Below, piece after piece: positions 1 to 8,035 of a stretch of DNA of 64,000 nucleotides. A program made the translations under genes and the position numbers. How positions within the stretch are numbered: position 1 is the first letter of the stretch; each line of letters opens with the position of its first letter. The notes beneath the pieces are model-generated. The model saw nothing but the letters and a program-made list of their open reading frames with translations. It had not been told where the DNA came from and searched no databases. The stretch spans positions 1 to 64,000 of the forward strand of contig DASPNJ010000139.1 in the NCBI GenBank assembly GCA_035626595.1. The letters run 5' to 3'. This DNA is from JAQGMV01 sp035626595 (lineage in GTDB: Bacteria > Pseudomonadota > Gammaproteobacteria > Burkholderiales > SG8-41).

Positions 1-1140
1 GTTGTACGCCGCGCCGCCGATGGGCCCCTCGATCATGATGTCCAGCGCGGAGGCGATGCGGCCCGGCTTGCCGTAATCGCTCTCCCACGGCTGGCGCGCG
101 CCGGGGATGCGCAGGTTCGAAACCGAGAATCCCGTGAGCCCCGCCTTGGGCTTCGCGCCCGTGCCGGTCGCGCCCTCGTCGCGGATCTCGCCGCCCGCGC
201 CGGTGCCGGCGCCCGGGTGCGGCGCGATGGCGGTCGGGTGGTTGTGCGTCTCGACCTTCATCAGGATGTGCGTGAGCTCGTCACGATAGTCGTAGCGGCC
301 CTCGTTGCCGGGATAAAAGCGCTCGATCGCCGTGCCTTCGATCACCGAGGAGTTGTCGGCGTACGCCACGACCGTGCCGCGCGGATTGCGGGCGTGCGTG
401 GTGCGGATCATGCTGAACAGCGTGTGCGGCTCCGCCTTGCCGTCGATCACCCAGTCGGCATTGAAGATCTTGTGCCGGCAGTGCTCGGAGTTCGCCTGCG
501 CGAACATCATGAGCTCCACGTCCGTCGGATTGCGGCCGCTGCGCCGGAAGTTATCGAGGAGGTACGCGATCTCGTCATCGGAGAGCGCGAGGCCCATCGT
601 GCGATTCGCGTGCTCGAGCGCCGCAATACCGCCGGCCGTCACGTCCACGGTCGCGAGCGGCTGCGGCTCGAAATGCCGGAAGAGGCGCCCCGCGTCGTCG
701 AAGCTGCCGAACACCGTTTCGGTCATGCGGTCGTGCAGGCTTGGCAGCATCGCTCGCCGCTCGGCCTCGCTGAATGCGACGCCGTTCGCAGGCGCGATCC
801 AATAGGCGACGCCGCGCTCGATGCGTTCGACGCACGCCAGCCCGCAGTGCTTCGCGATATCCGTGGCCTTCGAAGACCACGGCGAGATCGTGCCGACGCG
901 CGGCAGAACGAGGAAAAGCGTGCCCGCTTCCAGCGCCGCGCCGGCCTTCGGCCCATAGGTGAGCAGCCGTTCGAGCCGCTGTAGCTCATCGACCCTCAGC
1001 GCACGCTCCGTGCTGACGAAATGCCAGAACTCGGCGTCGACGCGCGCGCCGGACACGACGCGATCGAGCCCTGCGTGCAGTTTCTTCAGCCGGAACGGAG
1101 AAAGCGCCGAGCGGCCCCGGAGCCTGAGGAGATGCGGCAT
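1..1140 (-). CDS. purL: phosphoribosylformylglycinamidine synthase, N-terminal part (cut by window edge)
   Basis: The minus strand is open from ATG at 1140 to the left edge, giving 380 codons of the large single-chain PurL (FGAR amidotransferase), the ATP- and glutamine-dependent fourth step of purine synthesis. The protein starts with the family's short N-terminal domain. It carries the PurL hallmark NSEHCRHK at about residues 216-223 and, near the edge, KVETHNHPTAI, an ATP-site segment of the FGAM synthetase domain. The glutaminase domain would lie off the window. It is divergent from nnr with a 39-bp gap, so the two promoters must overlap. Identification is secure and only the C-terminal two thirds are missing. 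Confidence 0.95.
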   Translation of the reverse strand, partial: MPHLLRLRGRSALSPFRLKKLHAGLDRVVSGARVDAEFWHFVSTERALRVDELQRLERLLTYGPKAGAALEAGTLFLVLPRVGTISPWSSKATDIAKHCGLACVERIERGVAYWIAPANGVAFSEAERRAMLPSLHDRMTETVFGSFDDAGRLFRHFEPQPLATVDVTAGGIAALEHANRTMGLALSDDEIAYLLDNFRRSGRNPTDVELMMFAQANSEHCRHKIFNADWVIDGKAEPHTLFSMIRTTHARNPRGTVVAYADNSSVIEGTAIERFYPGNEGRYDYRDELTHILMKVETHNHPTAIAPHPGAGTGAGGEIRDEGATGTGAKPKAGLTGFSVSNLRIPGARQPWESDYGKPGRIASALDIMIEGPIGGAAYN

Positions 1141-1179
1141 TCGCTGGAAGGGGAGCTGCTAAAGCGATATTTTACTTGC

Positions 1180-2676
1180 ATGACCCGCCTGCCGCACGGT
1201 GCTCCGGTTTACCGCACGGATGAGATACGGCGCATCGAAGTGTCCGCGGCCTCGCAGGACGAGCCGCCGCAGCTCATGGAGCGCGCCGGTCTTGCGGCCG
1301 CAGAGCTCGCGCGCGAGATCGCGACCGACAAAGGGACGAAGATCGCGGTGCTCGCCGGGCCGGGCAACAACGGCGGCGACGCGCTCGTGCTCGCGCGTCA
1401 CCTGAAGCGCTGGTGGTTCGATGTCACCGTCACGTTCACGGGCGATCGCGCCAGGCTTTCCGCCGACGCCGGTGCGGCGTTCGACGCGTGGCGGGCCGCA
1501 GGCGGCACGGTGACGAGCGAGCTGCCGGCCGCGAGCGCCCACGCGCTGGTGGTGGACGGCCTCTTCGGCATCGGGCTGCAGCGCGATCTCGCCGAGCGCT
1601 ACGCAGAGCTCGTCGGCTGGATCAACGATGCGCGCGTTCCGGTCATCGCGCTCGACGTGCCCAGCGGAATCGAGTCGGACAGCGGCCGCATTCTCGGCTG
1701 CGCCGTGCGCGCCGCGCACACGATCACATTCATCGCATTGAAACCGGGGTTACTCACGCTGGAGGGTCCTGAGCACAGCGGCCGCGTCCATGTGGCCGAC
1801 CTGGGACTCGATACGAAAGCGCTGCTCCCGCCGCGCGGGTCGGTGATCGGCGCCGAGACGCTGCGTAGCGTGCTGCCCAAGCGCCGCTGGAACTCCCACA
1901 AGGGCAGCTTCGGCAGCGTGGGCATCATCGGCGGCACGGCAGGCATGACCGGCGCGGCGCTGCTGGCGGGGCGGGCTGCGCTCAAGCTCGGCGCGGGCCG
2001 GGTCTACGTCGGATTCATGAGCGACGATGCGCCGGTCATCGACTCGGTGCAGCCGGAGCTCATGCTCCGCAGCGCGCGCGACATGCTCGGCCTCGATCAT
2101 TTGACATGCGTTGCGGTAGGCCCGGGGCTTGGCCAGTCCGACGACGCGCGCGCGCTGTTGCGCGCCGCTGCCGCGACATCCACACCGCTCGTGCTCGATG
2201 CCGACGCGCTCAATCTGCTCGCCACCGAAAAAGGCGTGCGTTTCGCGCTGAGCTCGCGTTCCGCGCCAACACTTCTCACGCCGCACCCCGCCGAAGCCGC
2301 GCGGCTCCTCGGCTGCCGCACGGCCGACATACAACGCGACCGCGTCGGCGCCGCGGTGCGACTGGCGAAGACGTTCAAGTCCGGGGTCGTGCTCAAGGGC
2401 GCGGGGAGCGCATGCGCGTGGCCGGACGGCGGCTGGGCGATCAACACGTCCGGCAATCCCGGGATGGCGAGCGCGGGCATGGGCGATGTGCTCACCGGCA
2501 TCCTGGCGGCCCTGCTCTCGCAGGGCGCACCGCCGCAGGACGCGCTGGTCGCAGGCGTTTACCTGCACGGGGCGGCTGCCGACGCGTTGACTGGCGACGA
2601 CGTCGGCCCCGTCGGCCTCACCGCCGGCGAAACGATAGACCGCGCGCGACGGCTGCTCAACGACGCCCTGCGTTAG
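1180..2676 (+). CDS. nnr: bifunctional NAD(P)H-hydrate epimerase / ADP-dependent NAD(P)H-hydrate dehydratase
   Basis: This 498-residue protein repairs damaged NAD(P)H hydrates. The N-terminal YjeF/NnrE half has the glycine-rich GPGNNGGDA motif at residues 60-68. The C-terminal ribokinase-like NnrD half (from about residue 225) has GNPGMASAGMGDVLTG, the nucleotide-binding end of the dehydratase. I start it at ATG 1180 (MTRLPHGAP), because an in-frame extension upstream would lie inside purL on the other strand. Its stop overlaps the moaE stop by 2-3 bases, so the two genes converge tail to tail. It is a housekeeping gene without an evident tie to the molybdenum genes beside it. Confidence 0.95.
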   Translation: MTRLPHGAPVYRTDEIRRIEVSAASQDEPPQLMERAGLAAAELAREIATDKGTKIAVLAGPGNNGGDALVLARHLKRWWFDVTVTFTGDRARLSADAGAAFDAWRAAGGTVTSELPAASAHALVVDGLFGIGLQRDLAERYAELVGWINDARVPVIALDVPSGIESDSGRILGCAVRAAHTITFIALKPGLLTLEGPEHSGRVHVADLGLDTKALLPPRGSVIGAETLRSVLPKRRWNSHKGSFGSVGIIGGTAGMTGAALLAGRAALKLGAGRVYVGFMSDDAPVIDSVQPELMLRSARDMLGLDHLTCVAVGPGLGQSDDARALLRAAAATSTPLVLDADALNLLATEKGVRFALSSRSAPTLLTPHPAEAARLLGCRTADIQRDRVGAAVRLAKTFKSGVVLKGAGSACAWPDGGWAINTSGNPGMASAGMGDVLTGILAALLSQGAPPQDALVAGVYLHGAAADALTGDDVGPVGLTAGETIDRARRLLNDALR

Positions 2677-3131
2677 CGCCCGCTGTTCCAGCGCTCCGCA
2701 GCGAGGTCATCGCTCGCGCGCGCATCGACCCAGCGCGAGCCGCCCGCCGTCTGCTCCTTCTTCCAGAACGGCGCGCGCGTCTTGAGATAGTCCATGATGA
2801 ACTCGCACGCGGCGAACGCATCCCCGCGATGCGCGCTCGCCACGATCACGAGCACGATCTGGTCGGTCGGCCTGAGCGTGCCGACGCGGTGCACGACCAG
2901 CGCGTCGATCACGTTCCAGCGTCCGCGCGCCTGCGTCACGATCTCCTCGATCGACCTTTCGGTCATCCCGGGATAGTGCTCGAGCGTCATCTGCGAGACG
3001 GCATCGCCTTCGTTTACGTCGCGCACGACGCCCACGAAGCTCGCGATGCCGCCGATCGCCGGATTACCGCGCCGCATTGCTGCGATTTCGGCTCCGGTGT
3101 CGAAGTCCTCGGTCTGGATCCGAACGCTCAT
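2673..3131 (-). CDS. moaE: molybdopterin synthase catalytic subunit MoaE
   Basis: MoaE is the large subunit of molybdopterin synthase, which transfers two sulfurs from the MoaD thiocarboxylate to cyclic pyranopterin monophosphate. The 152-residue product has the family core TLEHYPGMTE, HRVGTL and ASAHRGDAF, and the C-terminal FIMDYLKTRAPFWKKE that includes the active-site Lys. An upstream in-frame GTG at 3161 would add 10 residues. I prefer ATG 3131 because it matches the usual length of about 150 and because the extension is encoded by a short dispersed palindrome (3146-3162). It is the last gene of the modE-modABC-mobB-moaDE operon and lies 30 bp after moaD. Confidence 0.93.
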   Translation of the reverse strand: MSVRIQTEDFDTGAEIAAMRRGNPAIGGIASFVGVVRDVNEGDAVSQMTLEHYPGMTERSIEEIVTQARGRWNVIDALVVHRVGTLRPTDQIVLVIVASAHRGDAFAACEFIMDYLKTRAPFWKKEQTAGGSRWVDARASDDLAAERWNSGR

Positions 3132-3145
3132 GGAATTGCCAGCGG

Positions 3146-3162
3146 GGTCGGTGAGACCCACC
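3146..3162. repeat. short palindrome related to GGTGGGTTTCACCCACC
   Basis: This 17-bp imperfect palindrome (7-bp arms, one mismatch, 3-base centre) lies between the moaD stop and the moaE start. It resembles the elements at 39655-39671 and 58852-58868. It may be a REP-like dispersed element or a small intercistronic hairpin. Confidence 0.4.
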
Positions 3163-3416
3163 TAACCGCCTGTCACCGGCGGGAAAAACGCCACCTCGTC
3201 ACCATCGCGAATGGGCGTATCGGCGGCAGCCATCTCCTGGTTCACGGCGGCGCGGACCGGGCGCGCGCCTGAAAGCTCCTGCGCCCACGCGCCGCCTCGG
3301 CCTGCGAGCACATCGCGCAGGCCGCCGAGGTCAATCACGCTCTCTGGCAACGCGAATTCCTCGCGCGCTTTCCCCAGTGATTCCTTGAGCCGCGCGAAAT
3401 AGAGAATCGTCACCAT
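3162..3416 (-). CDS. moaD: molybdopterin synthase sulfur carrier subunit MoaD
   Basis: MoaD is the ubiquitin-fold sulfur carrier of molybdopterin synthase. The 84-residue protein begins MVTILYFARLKE, has the segment AVNQEMAAADTPIRDGDEVA and ends in FFPPVTGG. The C-terminal Gly-Gly is adenylated by MoeB and then thiocarboxylated. The start is ATG 3416, the first Met that gives a normal MoaD length. It lies 8 bp after mobB and 30 bp before moaE in the same operon. No moeB/thiF-type activating gene is present in the window, so that step must be encoded elsewhere. Confidence 0.94.
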   Translation of the reverse strand: MVTILYFARLKESLGKAREEFALPESVIDLGGLRDVLAGRGGAWAQELSGARPVRAAVNQEMAAADTPIRDGDEVAFFPPVTGG

Positions 3417-3424
3417 GTGTCCGA

Positions 3425-3928
3425 TTATGCCCCGGCGTCGAGGCCGGTATGCCTCAGCACGAACGCGGCGATCTCGTCCGGCGCGTTGAGATCGAGCCGC
3501 GGAATCGGCGCCTGCACCGGCGCATCGCTCGCGATCGCCACGATGTTGTGATCGTGCGGATGGATAAGCGGTTCCCCGACTTCTCGTCGATACACCTCCA
3601 GCTTCGGTATGGGCTCGCGCTTGAAGCCTTCGACGAGCAGCAGATCGCAACCAGACATGCGGGCGACGAGCTCCTGAAGGCTGGGCTCCGGCGCGCCCCT
3701 CAACTCGTGCATGAGCGCCCAGCGGCGCGACGAAGTCACGAGCACTTCCGTGCAGCCCGCGTTGCGGTGACGGTACGAGTCCTTTCCGGGTGCATCGACA
3801 TCGAACGTGTGATGCGCGTGCTTGATAAGGGAGACGCTGATGCCGTGCGCGGTGAAGCGTGGAATGAGCTGCTCGATTAGGGTCGTCTTACCGCTGCCGG
3901 AATAGCCGGCGAAACCGAAGATTTTCAT
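3425..3928 (-). CDS. mobB: molybdopterin-guanine dinucleotide biosynthesis adapter MobB
   Basis: MobB is a GTP-binding P-loop protein that assists MobA in guanylylating molybdopterin for bis-MGD enzymes such as the formate dehydrogenase encoded here. The 167-residue product opens with MKIFGFAGYSGSGKTTLI (Walker A GYSGSGKT at residues 8-15). It also has the family stretches IKHAHHTFDVD and DLLLVEGFKREPIPKLEV. It lies 9 bp after modC and 8 bp before moaD, inside the molybdate uptake operon rather than next to mobA, which is at 25.8 kb. Confidence 0.94.
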   Translation of the reverse strand: MKIFGFAGYSGSGKTTLIEQLIPRFTAHGISVSLIKHAHHTFDVDAPGKDSYRHRNAGCTEVLVTSSRRWALMHELRGAPEPSLQELVARMSGCDLLLVEGFKREPIPKLEVYRREVGEPLIHPHDHNIVAIASDAPVQAPIPRLDLNAPDEIAAFVLRHTGLDAGA

Positions 3929-3937
3929 GGGTCCGTA

Positions 3938-5029
3938 TTATCCGGCATAAGGCACCGCTCGCCGATCGAGCGACACGGCCTTCACCAGCGCGAATACCGG
4001 CTGCCCCATTTCGAGCGCGAGCTGATCCGCGGCACGTTGAGTGACACTCGAGCGCAAGGTGACCGCGCCGACGGCGACCGCCACGTCGACGACGCCCTTG
4101 CGCAAAGTGCGCACGGCGGCGATCCGGCCGCGCAGCACGTTCTGGATGCTGATCGAGCGCGGCGCCTCCAGCGCGAGCGACACGTCGCGCGCGCGGATTC
4201 GAACCCGCACCGGCTCACCGACCGCGGCGCCGGTGTGTGTCGCGACGAGCGTACCGCCCTCGAACGCCAGCGTGGCGATGTCGTAAGCCGGATCCTGCGC
4301 GACGACCCGCGCATCGATCACCGAGCCGCCTTCGAAAACATCGGCTGCGGCCCCCAGATCCGTGCGGCCCATCACTTCCTCGACAGTGCCGGCAGCCGCG
4401 ACCGCGCCGGCGGACATCACCACCACCCAGTCCGCCAGGCGCACTACCTCCTCGACCGCGTGGCTGACATACACGATCGGTATGCGCACGTCGTCGCGCA
4501 TGCGCTCGATGTAGCCGAGAATCTCGTCCTTGCGCTGGGCGTCGAGCGAAGCGAGCGGCTCGTCGAGCAGCAGCGCCCGCGGCTGCGAAAGCAGCGCGCG
4601 GCCGATCGCCACGCGCTGCTTCTCACCGCCCGAGAGCTCTCCGGGACGCCGCGCCAGCAGGTGGGCCAGGCCGAGCAGCTCGACGATATGGTCGAAGTCG
4701 ACATAGCGCTCCGCCGGCGGCGCAAGGTCGCGGCCATACATGAGATTGCGCCGGACGCTGTAGTGCGGGAAGAGCCGCGCTTCCTGGAAGACGTATCCGA
4801 GGCGGCGGCGCTCTACGGGCCTGTCGATACCGCCGGCACTGTCGAAAAGCACCTGTGCGTCGATCTCGATGCGTCCGCGATCGGGACGGGTCAGGCCGGC
4901 GATCGCGTTGACGAGCGAAGTCTTGCCCGAGCCGGACCGGCCGAAGAGCGCCGTCACCCGGCCATGCGTTTCGAAGGACACGCGCATGCGAAAAGCCCCG
5001 AGATCGCGCTCGACGTCAACGCGTAGCAT
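3938..5029 (-). CDS. modC: molybdate ABC transporter ATP-binding protein ModC
   Basis: ModC is the ATPase of the molybdate importer. The 363-residue protein has Walker A GRSGSGKTSL (about residues 30-39), signature LSGGEKQRVAIGRALL, Walker B ALLLDEPLASLD and a switch His in YVSHAVEEV. A C-terminal TOBE/Mop-type domain (about residues 290-360) is where ModC homologues bind oxyanion for trans-inhibition. I take ATG 5029 as the start. It overlaps the modB stop by 14 bp, which suggests translational coupling. A longer in-frame reading to 5332 only re-reads modB out of frame. Confidence 0.95.
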   Translation of the reverse strand: MLRVDVERDLGAFRMRVSFETHGRVTALFGRSGSGKTSLVNAIAGLTRPDRGRIEIDAQVLFDSAGGIDRPVERRRLGYVFQEARLFPHYSVRRNLMYGRDLAPPAERYVDFDHIVELLGLAHLLARRPGELSGGEKQRVAIGRALLSQPRALLLDEPLASLDAQRKDEILGYIERMRDDVRIPIVYVSHAVEEVVRLADWVVVMSAGAVAAAGTVEEVMGRTDLGAAADVFEGGSVIDARVVAQDPAYDIATLAFEGGTLVATHTGAAVGEPVRVRIRARDVSLALEAPRSISIQNVLRGRIAAVRTLRKGVVDVAVAVGAVTLRSSVTQRAADQLALEMGQPVFALVKAVSLDRRAVPYAG

Positions 5030-5720
5030 CGCTGCCTTTGGTCGCAGCAGTCGCCCGCCGCGCCAGCACCTCGGAGGCGAGCAGCGCGGCAAGCGACACG
5101 GCGATCGAGATGAGCGAGAGCCGCATCGCCTGCGCGTCGCCGCCGGGCACCTGCGTATAGGTGAAAATCGCCAGAGGCAGTGTCCGCGTCTCACCGGGAA
5201 TGTTCGACACGAACGTGATCGTCGCGCCGAACTCGCCGAGGCTGCGCGCAAAAGAGAGCAGCGTGCCGATGATGATGCCCGGTAAGGCCAGCGGCAGCGT
5301 AATCGTTGCCGCGACGCGCAGGCGCCCCGCACCCAGCGTGCGTGCGGCTGCCTCCAGGCGTTCGTCGACGGCCTCGATCGACAGGCGCATCGCGCGCACC
5401 ATCAGCGGAAACCCCATGACAGCGCACGCCAGCGCGGCGCCGGTCCAGCGGAACGCAAACACGATGCCGAAATGCTGCTCGAGGAAGGCGCCGACGGGCG
5501 CGGTACGACCGAGCGTGAGAAGCAGGAAATAACCGATGACGACCGGCGGCAGCACGAGCGGCAGATGCACGAGCGCATCGAACAGGCTTTTGCCGGCGAA
5601 GCGGGTGCGCGCCAGCAGGTACGCGACCGCCACGGCGGGCGGCAGGCTCGCGGCGGCGCTCCACAGCGCCACCTTGAGGCTCAATCGCAGAACTTCCCAT
5701 TCGTCGGGCGTGAGGCTCAT
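5016..5720 (-). CDS. modB: molybdate ABC transporter permease ModB
   Basis: ModB is the inner-membrane channel subunit of the molybdate importer. The 234-residue product has five to six hydrophobic helices and the binding-protein-dependent permease signature in the EAAARTLGAGRLRV segment, which contacts ModC. SLGEFGATITFVSNIPGETRTLP is diagnostic of molybdate/sulfate-type permeases. Its ATG overlaps the modA stop as ATGA and its end overlaps modC, so modA, modB and modC are probably co-translated. Confidence 0.95.
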   Translation of the reverse strand: MSLTPDEWEVLRLSLKVALWSAAASLPPAVAVAYLLARTRFAGKSLFDALVHLPLVLPPVVIGYFLLLTLGRTAPVGAFLEQHFGIVFAFRWTGAALACAVMGFPLMVRAMRLSIEAVDERLEAAARTLGAGRLRVAATITLPLALPGIIIGTLLSFARSLGEFGATITFVSNIPGETRTLPLAIFTYTQVPGGDAQAMRLSLISIAVSLAALLASEVLARRATAATKGSDATR

Positions 5721-6520
5721 GGCCGGCGGTAAGGGATAAAGCCGTGTCGGCTGAAGATCGCCGCGGCGTCATCGGACGTCAGGAACACGAAATACCGATC
5801 GGCAGCCGGATTGCGGCTCGCCACGAGGAGCGCGGCCGGGTAGACGATCAGCGGATGACTGTTCGGCGGGAACGCGGACACGACGCGCACGTTGCGGTCC
5901 GCCGCGGCATCCGTCCGGTACACGATGCCGAAGGGCGCTTCGCCGCGCGAGACGAATAGCAGCGCTGCTCGCGCGTTCTCCGCGCGCGCGAGCTTTCCCG
6001 CAACCGACGGCCACACGCCCAGCGTCTGAAGCGCCGCCTTGGCGTACTTGCCGGCCGGGACGTGATCCGGATCGGCTATTGCGAGGCGCCGATCGCCGAG
6101 TTGAATCGCGAGCGGAAAGCCCGGCGCGACGTTCAGTGCGGCCTTGCTCGCAGCCGGCGCGACGAGCACGAGCTCGTTGCGCAGCAGGTTCGTGCGCGAT
6201 CCCGGTTTCAGCAGGCGGCGTTTGTCGAGATAGTCCATCCATTCGAGGTCGGCGGATATGAAGACATCCGCCGGCGCGCCTTTCTCGATCTGGTGTGCGA
6301 GCGCCGAGCTCGCAAGATAAGACGCCACGGTGCGCGGGCCGCCGGCCCTGCGGTATGCGGCGTCGATGTCGTCCAGCGCGTTCTTGAGACTTGCAGCGGC
6401 GAAAACCGTGACGCCCTGCGACGAAGCCACTGGTGCGAACCCGAACAGCGTCAGCAGGATGATCGCGAGCTGTAATGATGCGCTATGTCGATAGCAATAT
6501 AGCGAGTTTCTGCGCGCCAT
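5717..6520 (-). CDS. modA: molybdate ABC transporter periplasmic binding protein ModA
   Basis: ModA is the periplasmic molybdate-binding protein feeding ModB and ModC. The 267-residue precursor has a basic start (MARRNSLYCYRH), a hydrophobic signal core and a probable cleavage near APVASSQG. The mature part has the ModA signatures VFAAASLKNALDDI, the STADLEW-like SADLEWMDYL and ADPDHVPAGKYAKAAL. ATG 6520 is chosen because upstream in-frame sequence is the modE gene read out of frame. A ModE-box-like inverted repeat (6481-6504) lies inside codons 6-13, in the signal-peptide region. Confidence 0.94.
   Translation of the reverse strand: MARRNSLYCYRHSASLQLAIILLTLFGFAPVASSQGVTVFAAASLKNALDDIDAAYRRAGGPRTVASYLASSALAHQIEKGAPADVFISADLEWMDYLDKRRLLKPGSRTNLLRNELVLVAPAASKAALNVAPGFPLAIQLGDRRLAIADPDHVPAGKYAKAALQTLGVWPSVAGKLARAENARAALLFVSRGEAPFGIVYRTDAAADRNVRVVSAFPPNSHPLIVYPAALLVASRNPAADRYFVFLTSDDAAAIFSRHGFIPYRRP
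6481..6504. promoter_or_regulatory. ModE-box-like operator inside modA
   Basis: The 24 bp read CGCTATGTC, six spacer bases, then AATATAGCG. The outer arms CGCTAT/ATAGCG are perfectly inverted, and the right arm is identical to that of the second copy at 6908-6931. This fits the known E. coli ModE consensus (CGYTATATA, N6, TATATARCG) in its conserved outer bases. It lies 16-39 bp inside the modA coding region. The assignment is by pattern only. Confidence 0.6.
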
Positions 6521-6528
6521 GGCTGCCG

Positions 6529-6906
6529 TCAGCGTGTCCTCGCGGGCTTTCGCAGCCGATTTGAAAACTGCCTCAAGTCGGCTGCGATCGCGCTCGATGC
6601 TTTGTCCTCCATCTCCCGATATTGCGCGACGACCTCGCGTCCGAATGCGGTGACCGCTGCGCCGCCCCCGCGCTTGCCGCCCGCGGCCTTGATCACGACC
6701 GGAGAATTGAAGCTGTCGTTGATCGCCTCGACGAGCTGCCACGCACGGCGATACGACATGCCCATCTCACGCGCCGCGGCCGCGATCGAACCCGTTCTGT
6801 CGATAAGCGAGATGAGGTCCGCCTTGCCTGGGCCGATTGCAGGCGCATCGGCCGCGAGCACGCGCAGGGTCAGACCGGGGTAGCGGGACATCGGAGCGGT
6901 AGTCAT
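6529..6906 (-). CDS. ModE-type winged-helix transcriptional regulator without TOBE domains
   Basis: This 125-residue protein matches the N-terminal DNA-binding domain of ModE. It has LISLIDRTGSIAAAAREMGM followed by SYRRAWQLVEAINDSFNSPV (recognition-helix region) and the basic wing GGKRGGGAAVTAFG. It ends after the helical linker, so the di-Mop/TOBE molybdate-binding half of E. coli ModE (262 residues) is absent. It may sense the oxyanion through a partner or respond to something else. It is the first gene of the modABC-mobB-moaDE operon and lies 8 bp before modA. A ModE-box-like repeat starts 2 bp upstream of its ATG, which suggests autoregulation. The start could also be the Met at 6891. 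Confidence 0.88.
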   Translation of the reverse strand: MTTAPMSRYPGLTLRVLAADAPAIGPGKADLISLIDRTGSIAAAAREMGMSYRRAWQLVEAINDSFNSPVVIKAAGGKRGGGAAVTAFGREVVAQYREMEDKASSAIAADLRQFSNRLRKPARTR

Positions 6907-6907
6907 T

Positions 6908-6931
6908 CGTTATGCTCGTGAGAATATAGCG
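6908..6931. promoter_or_regulatory. ModE-box-like operator at the mod operon promoter
   Basis: The 24 bp read CGTTATGCT, six spacer bases, then AATATAGCG, so CGTTAT/ATAGCG form an imperfect inverted repeat with the same spacing as the copy at 6481-6504. On the minus strand it contains TATATT, which could be the -10 of the operon. A repressor bound here would then cover the promoter. The repeat ends 2 bp before the modE-like start codon, so the 5' leader would be very short. Confidence 0.6.
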
Positions 6932-7017
6932 CATGCGGCACCGCCGTCCACCCGCCGCGCGCGATTCTTCGCGCCTGATATGCTCGCATGCACGCCCAGG
7001 GAGAGGAGAACACGACG

Positions 7018-8028
7018 ATGGCCGCAACGAAAAACGGCTGGGGACTGATCGGCACGGGACGCATTGCCAACGAGCGCATCCTTCCGGCCATCAGGAGCTT
7101 TGCAGGTAACCGGCTCGTCGGCGTGGTCAGCCGCGACGCGGCGCGGGCGAAAGCCTTTGCGGAAAAGTTCGGCGCGGAGCATGCGTATACGCGTTACGAA
7201 GACCTGCTCGCGAATCCGGACGTGACGGTGATCGCGATCCATACGCCGAACAGTCTCCACGCCCAGCAGACGATAACGGCCGCGGCCGCGGGCAAGCACG
7301 TGTTCTGCGACAAGCCGATGGCCACCTGCGTCGCTGATGCGCAGCGCATGATCGCGGCCTGCGACCAGGCGGGCGTGAAGCTCGCGGTGAACTTTCACAA
7401 CCGTTTCATGCCGTCCTTCGTCGAGACGCGGCGAATCATCGAAAATGGCGAGATCGGCGAGCTGAAGCTCGTCGTCATTGAGGCGAGCCCCGGCGCGCGC
7501 CCCGGCGGGCGACTCGGCTCGTGGCGCGTAGACCCGCAGCTCGCGGGGCTGGGCACGACGATGAGCATCGGCGTCCACGTCTACGACATCCTGCGCTATC
7601 TCCTCGGAGCCGAGATCGAGTCGGTGACGTCCTTCTTCGACACGCCGCGCAACGTCATGGAAGAAGTGAATCTCTCCACGTTCAGGTTTTCGAACGGCGT
7701 CATGGCCCACGTGAACGTGAACGAGAACGTGCCCTACCCGCTGAACGATTTCGTGATTCACGGCACGAAGGGCCGCATTTTCGGAAGAGGTCTCACCCGC
7801 AGCCGCTCGAGCGGAGAGCTCGAAGTGAGAACGACCGACGGACAATCGCGGCGTATCGAGTATCCGGTCACGAACGCGCACGAAGCGTGCGTGCATGGCT
7901 TCAGCCGCGTGCTGCTCGAATCCGGCGAGCCGGCGGCGTCCGGCATCGACGGACTGCGCAGCATCCAGCTCACGGAGGCGATGGCACGCTCGGCATGGGA
8001 CGGGGTGCACGTGAGAATCGCGTACTAG
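7018..8028 (+). CDS. Gfo/Idh/MocA-family NAD(P)-dependent oxidoreductase
   Basis: The 336-residue product is a dehydrogenase of the glucose-fructose oxidoreductase/inositol dehydrogenase family. The Rossmann motif GLIGTGRIA lies near the N-terminus. CDKPMATC is the family's (E/D)KP loop, and the C-terminal domain has SIGVHVYDILRYLLG with the conserved His. The start is ATG 7018, because a strong ribosome site (GGAGAGGAG) ends 9 bp upstream. An in-frame ATG at 6988 lacks one. The substrate cannot be told from sequence. It is followed after 7 bp by an MFS transporter, so the pair may import and oxidise a sugar or polyol. It has no visible tie to the flanking metal genes. Confidence 0.88.
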   Translation: MAATKNGWGLIGTGRIANERILPAIRSFAGNRLVGVVSRDAARAKAFAEKFGAEHAYTRYEDLLANPDVTVIAIHTPNSLHAQQTITAAAAGKHVFCDKPMATCVADAQRMIAACDQAGVKLAVNFHNRFMPSFVETRRIIENGEIGELKLVVIEASPGARPGGRLGSWRVDPQLAGLGTTMSIGVHVYDILRYLLGAEIESVTSFFDTPRNVMEEVNLSTFRFSNGVMAHVNVNENVPYPLNDFVIHGTKGRIFGRGLTRSRSSGELEVRTTDGQSRRIEYPVTNAHEACVHGFSRVLLESGEPAASGIDGLRSIQLTEAMARSAWDGVHVRIAY

Positions 8029-8035
8029 CACGCAC

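Noticed and set aside
217..984. Long open frame on the plus strand opposite purL
   Set aside because: The minus strand encodes conserved PurL across this stretch. The plus frame is an Arg/Ala-rich shadow typical of GC-rich antisense.
5030..5332. N-terminal extension of modC to 5332
   Set aside because: The added residues are modB sequence out of frame and resemble no ABC domain; ATG 5029 gives a normal ModC.
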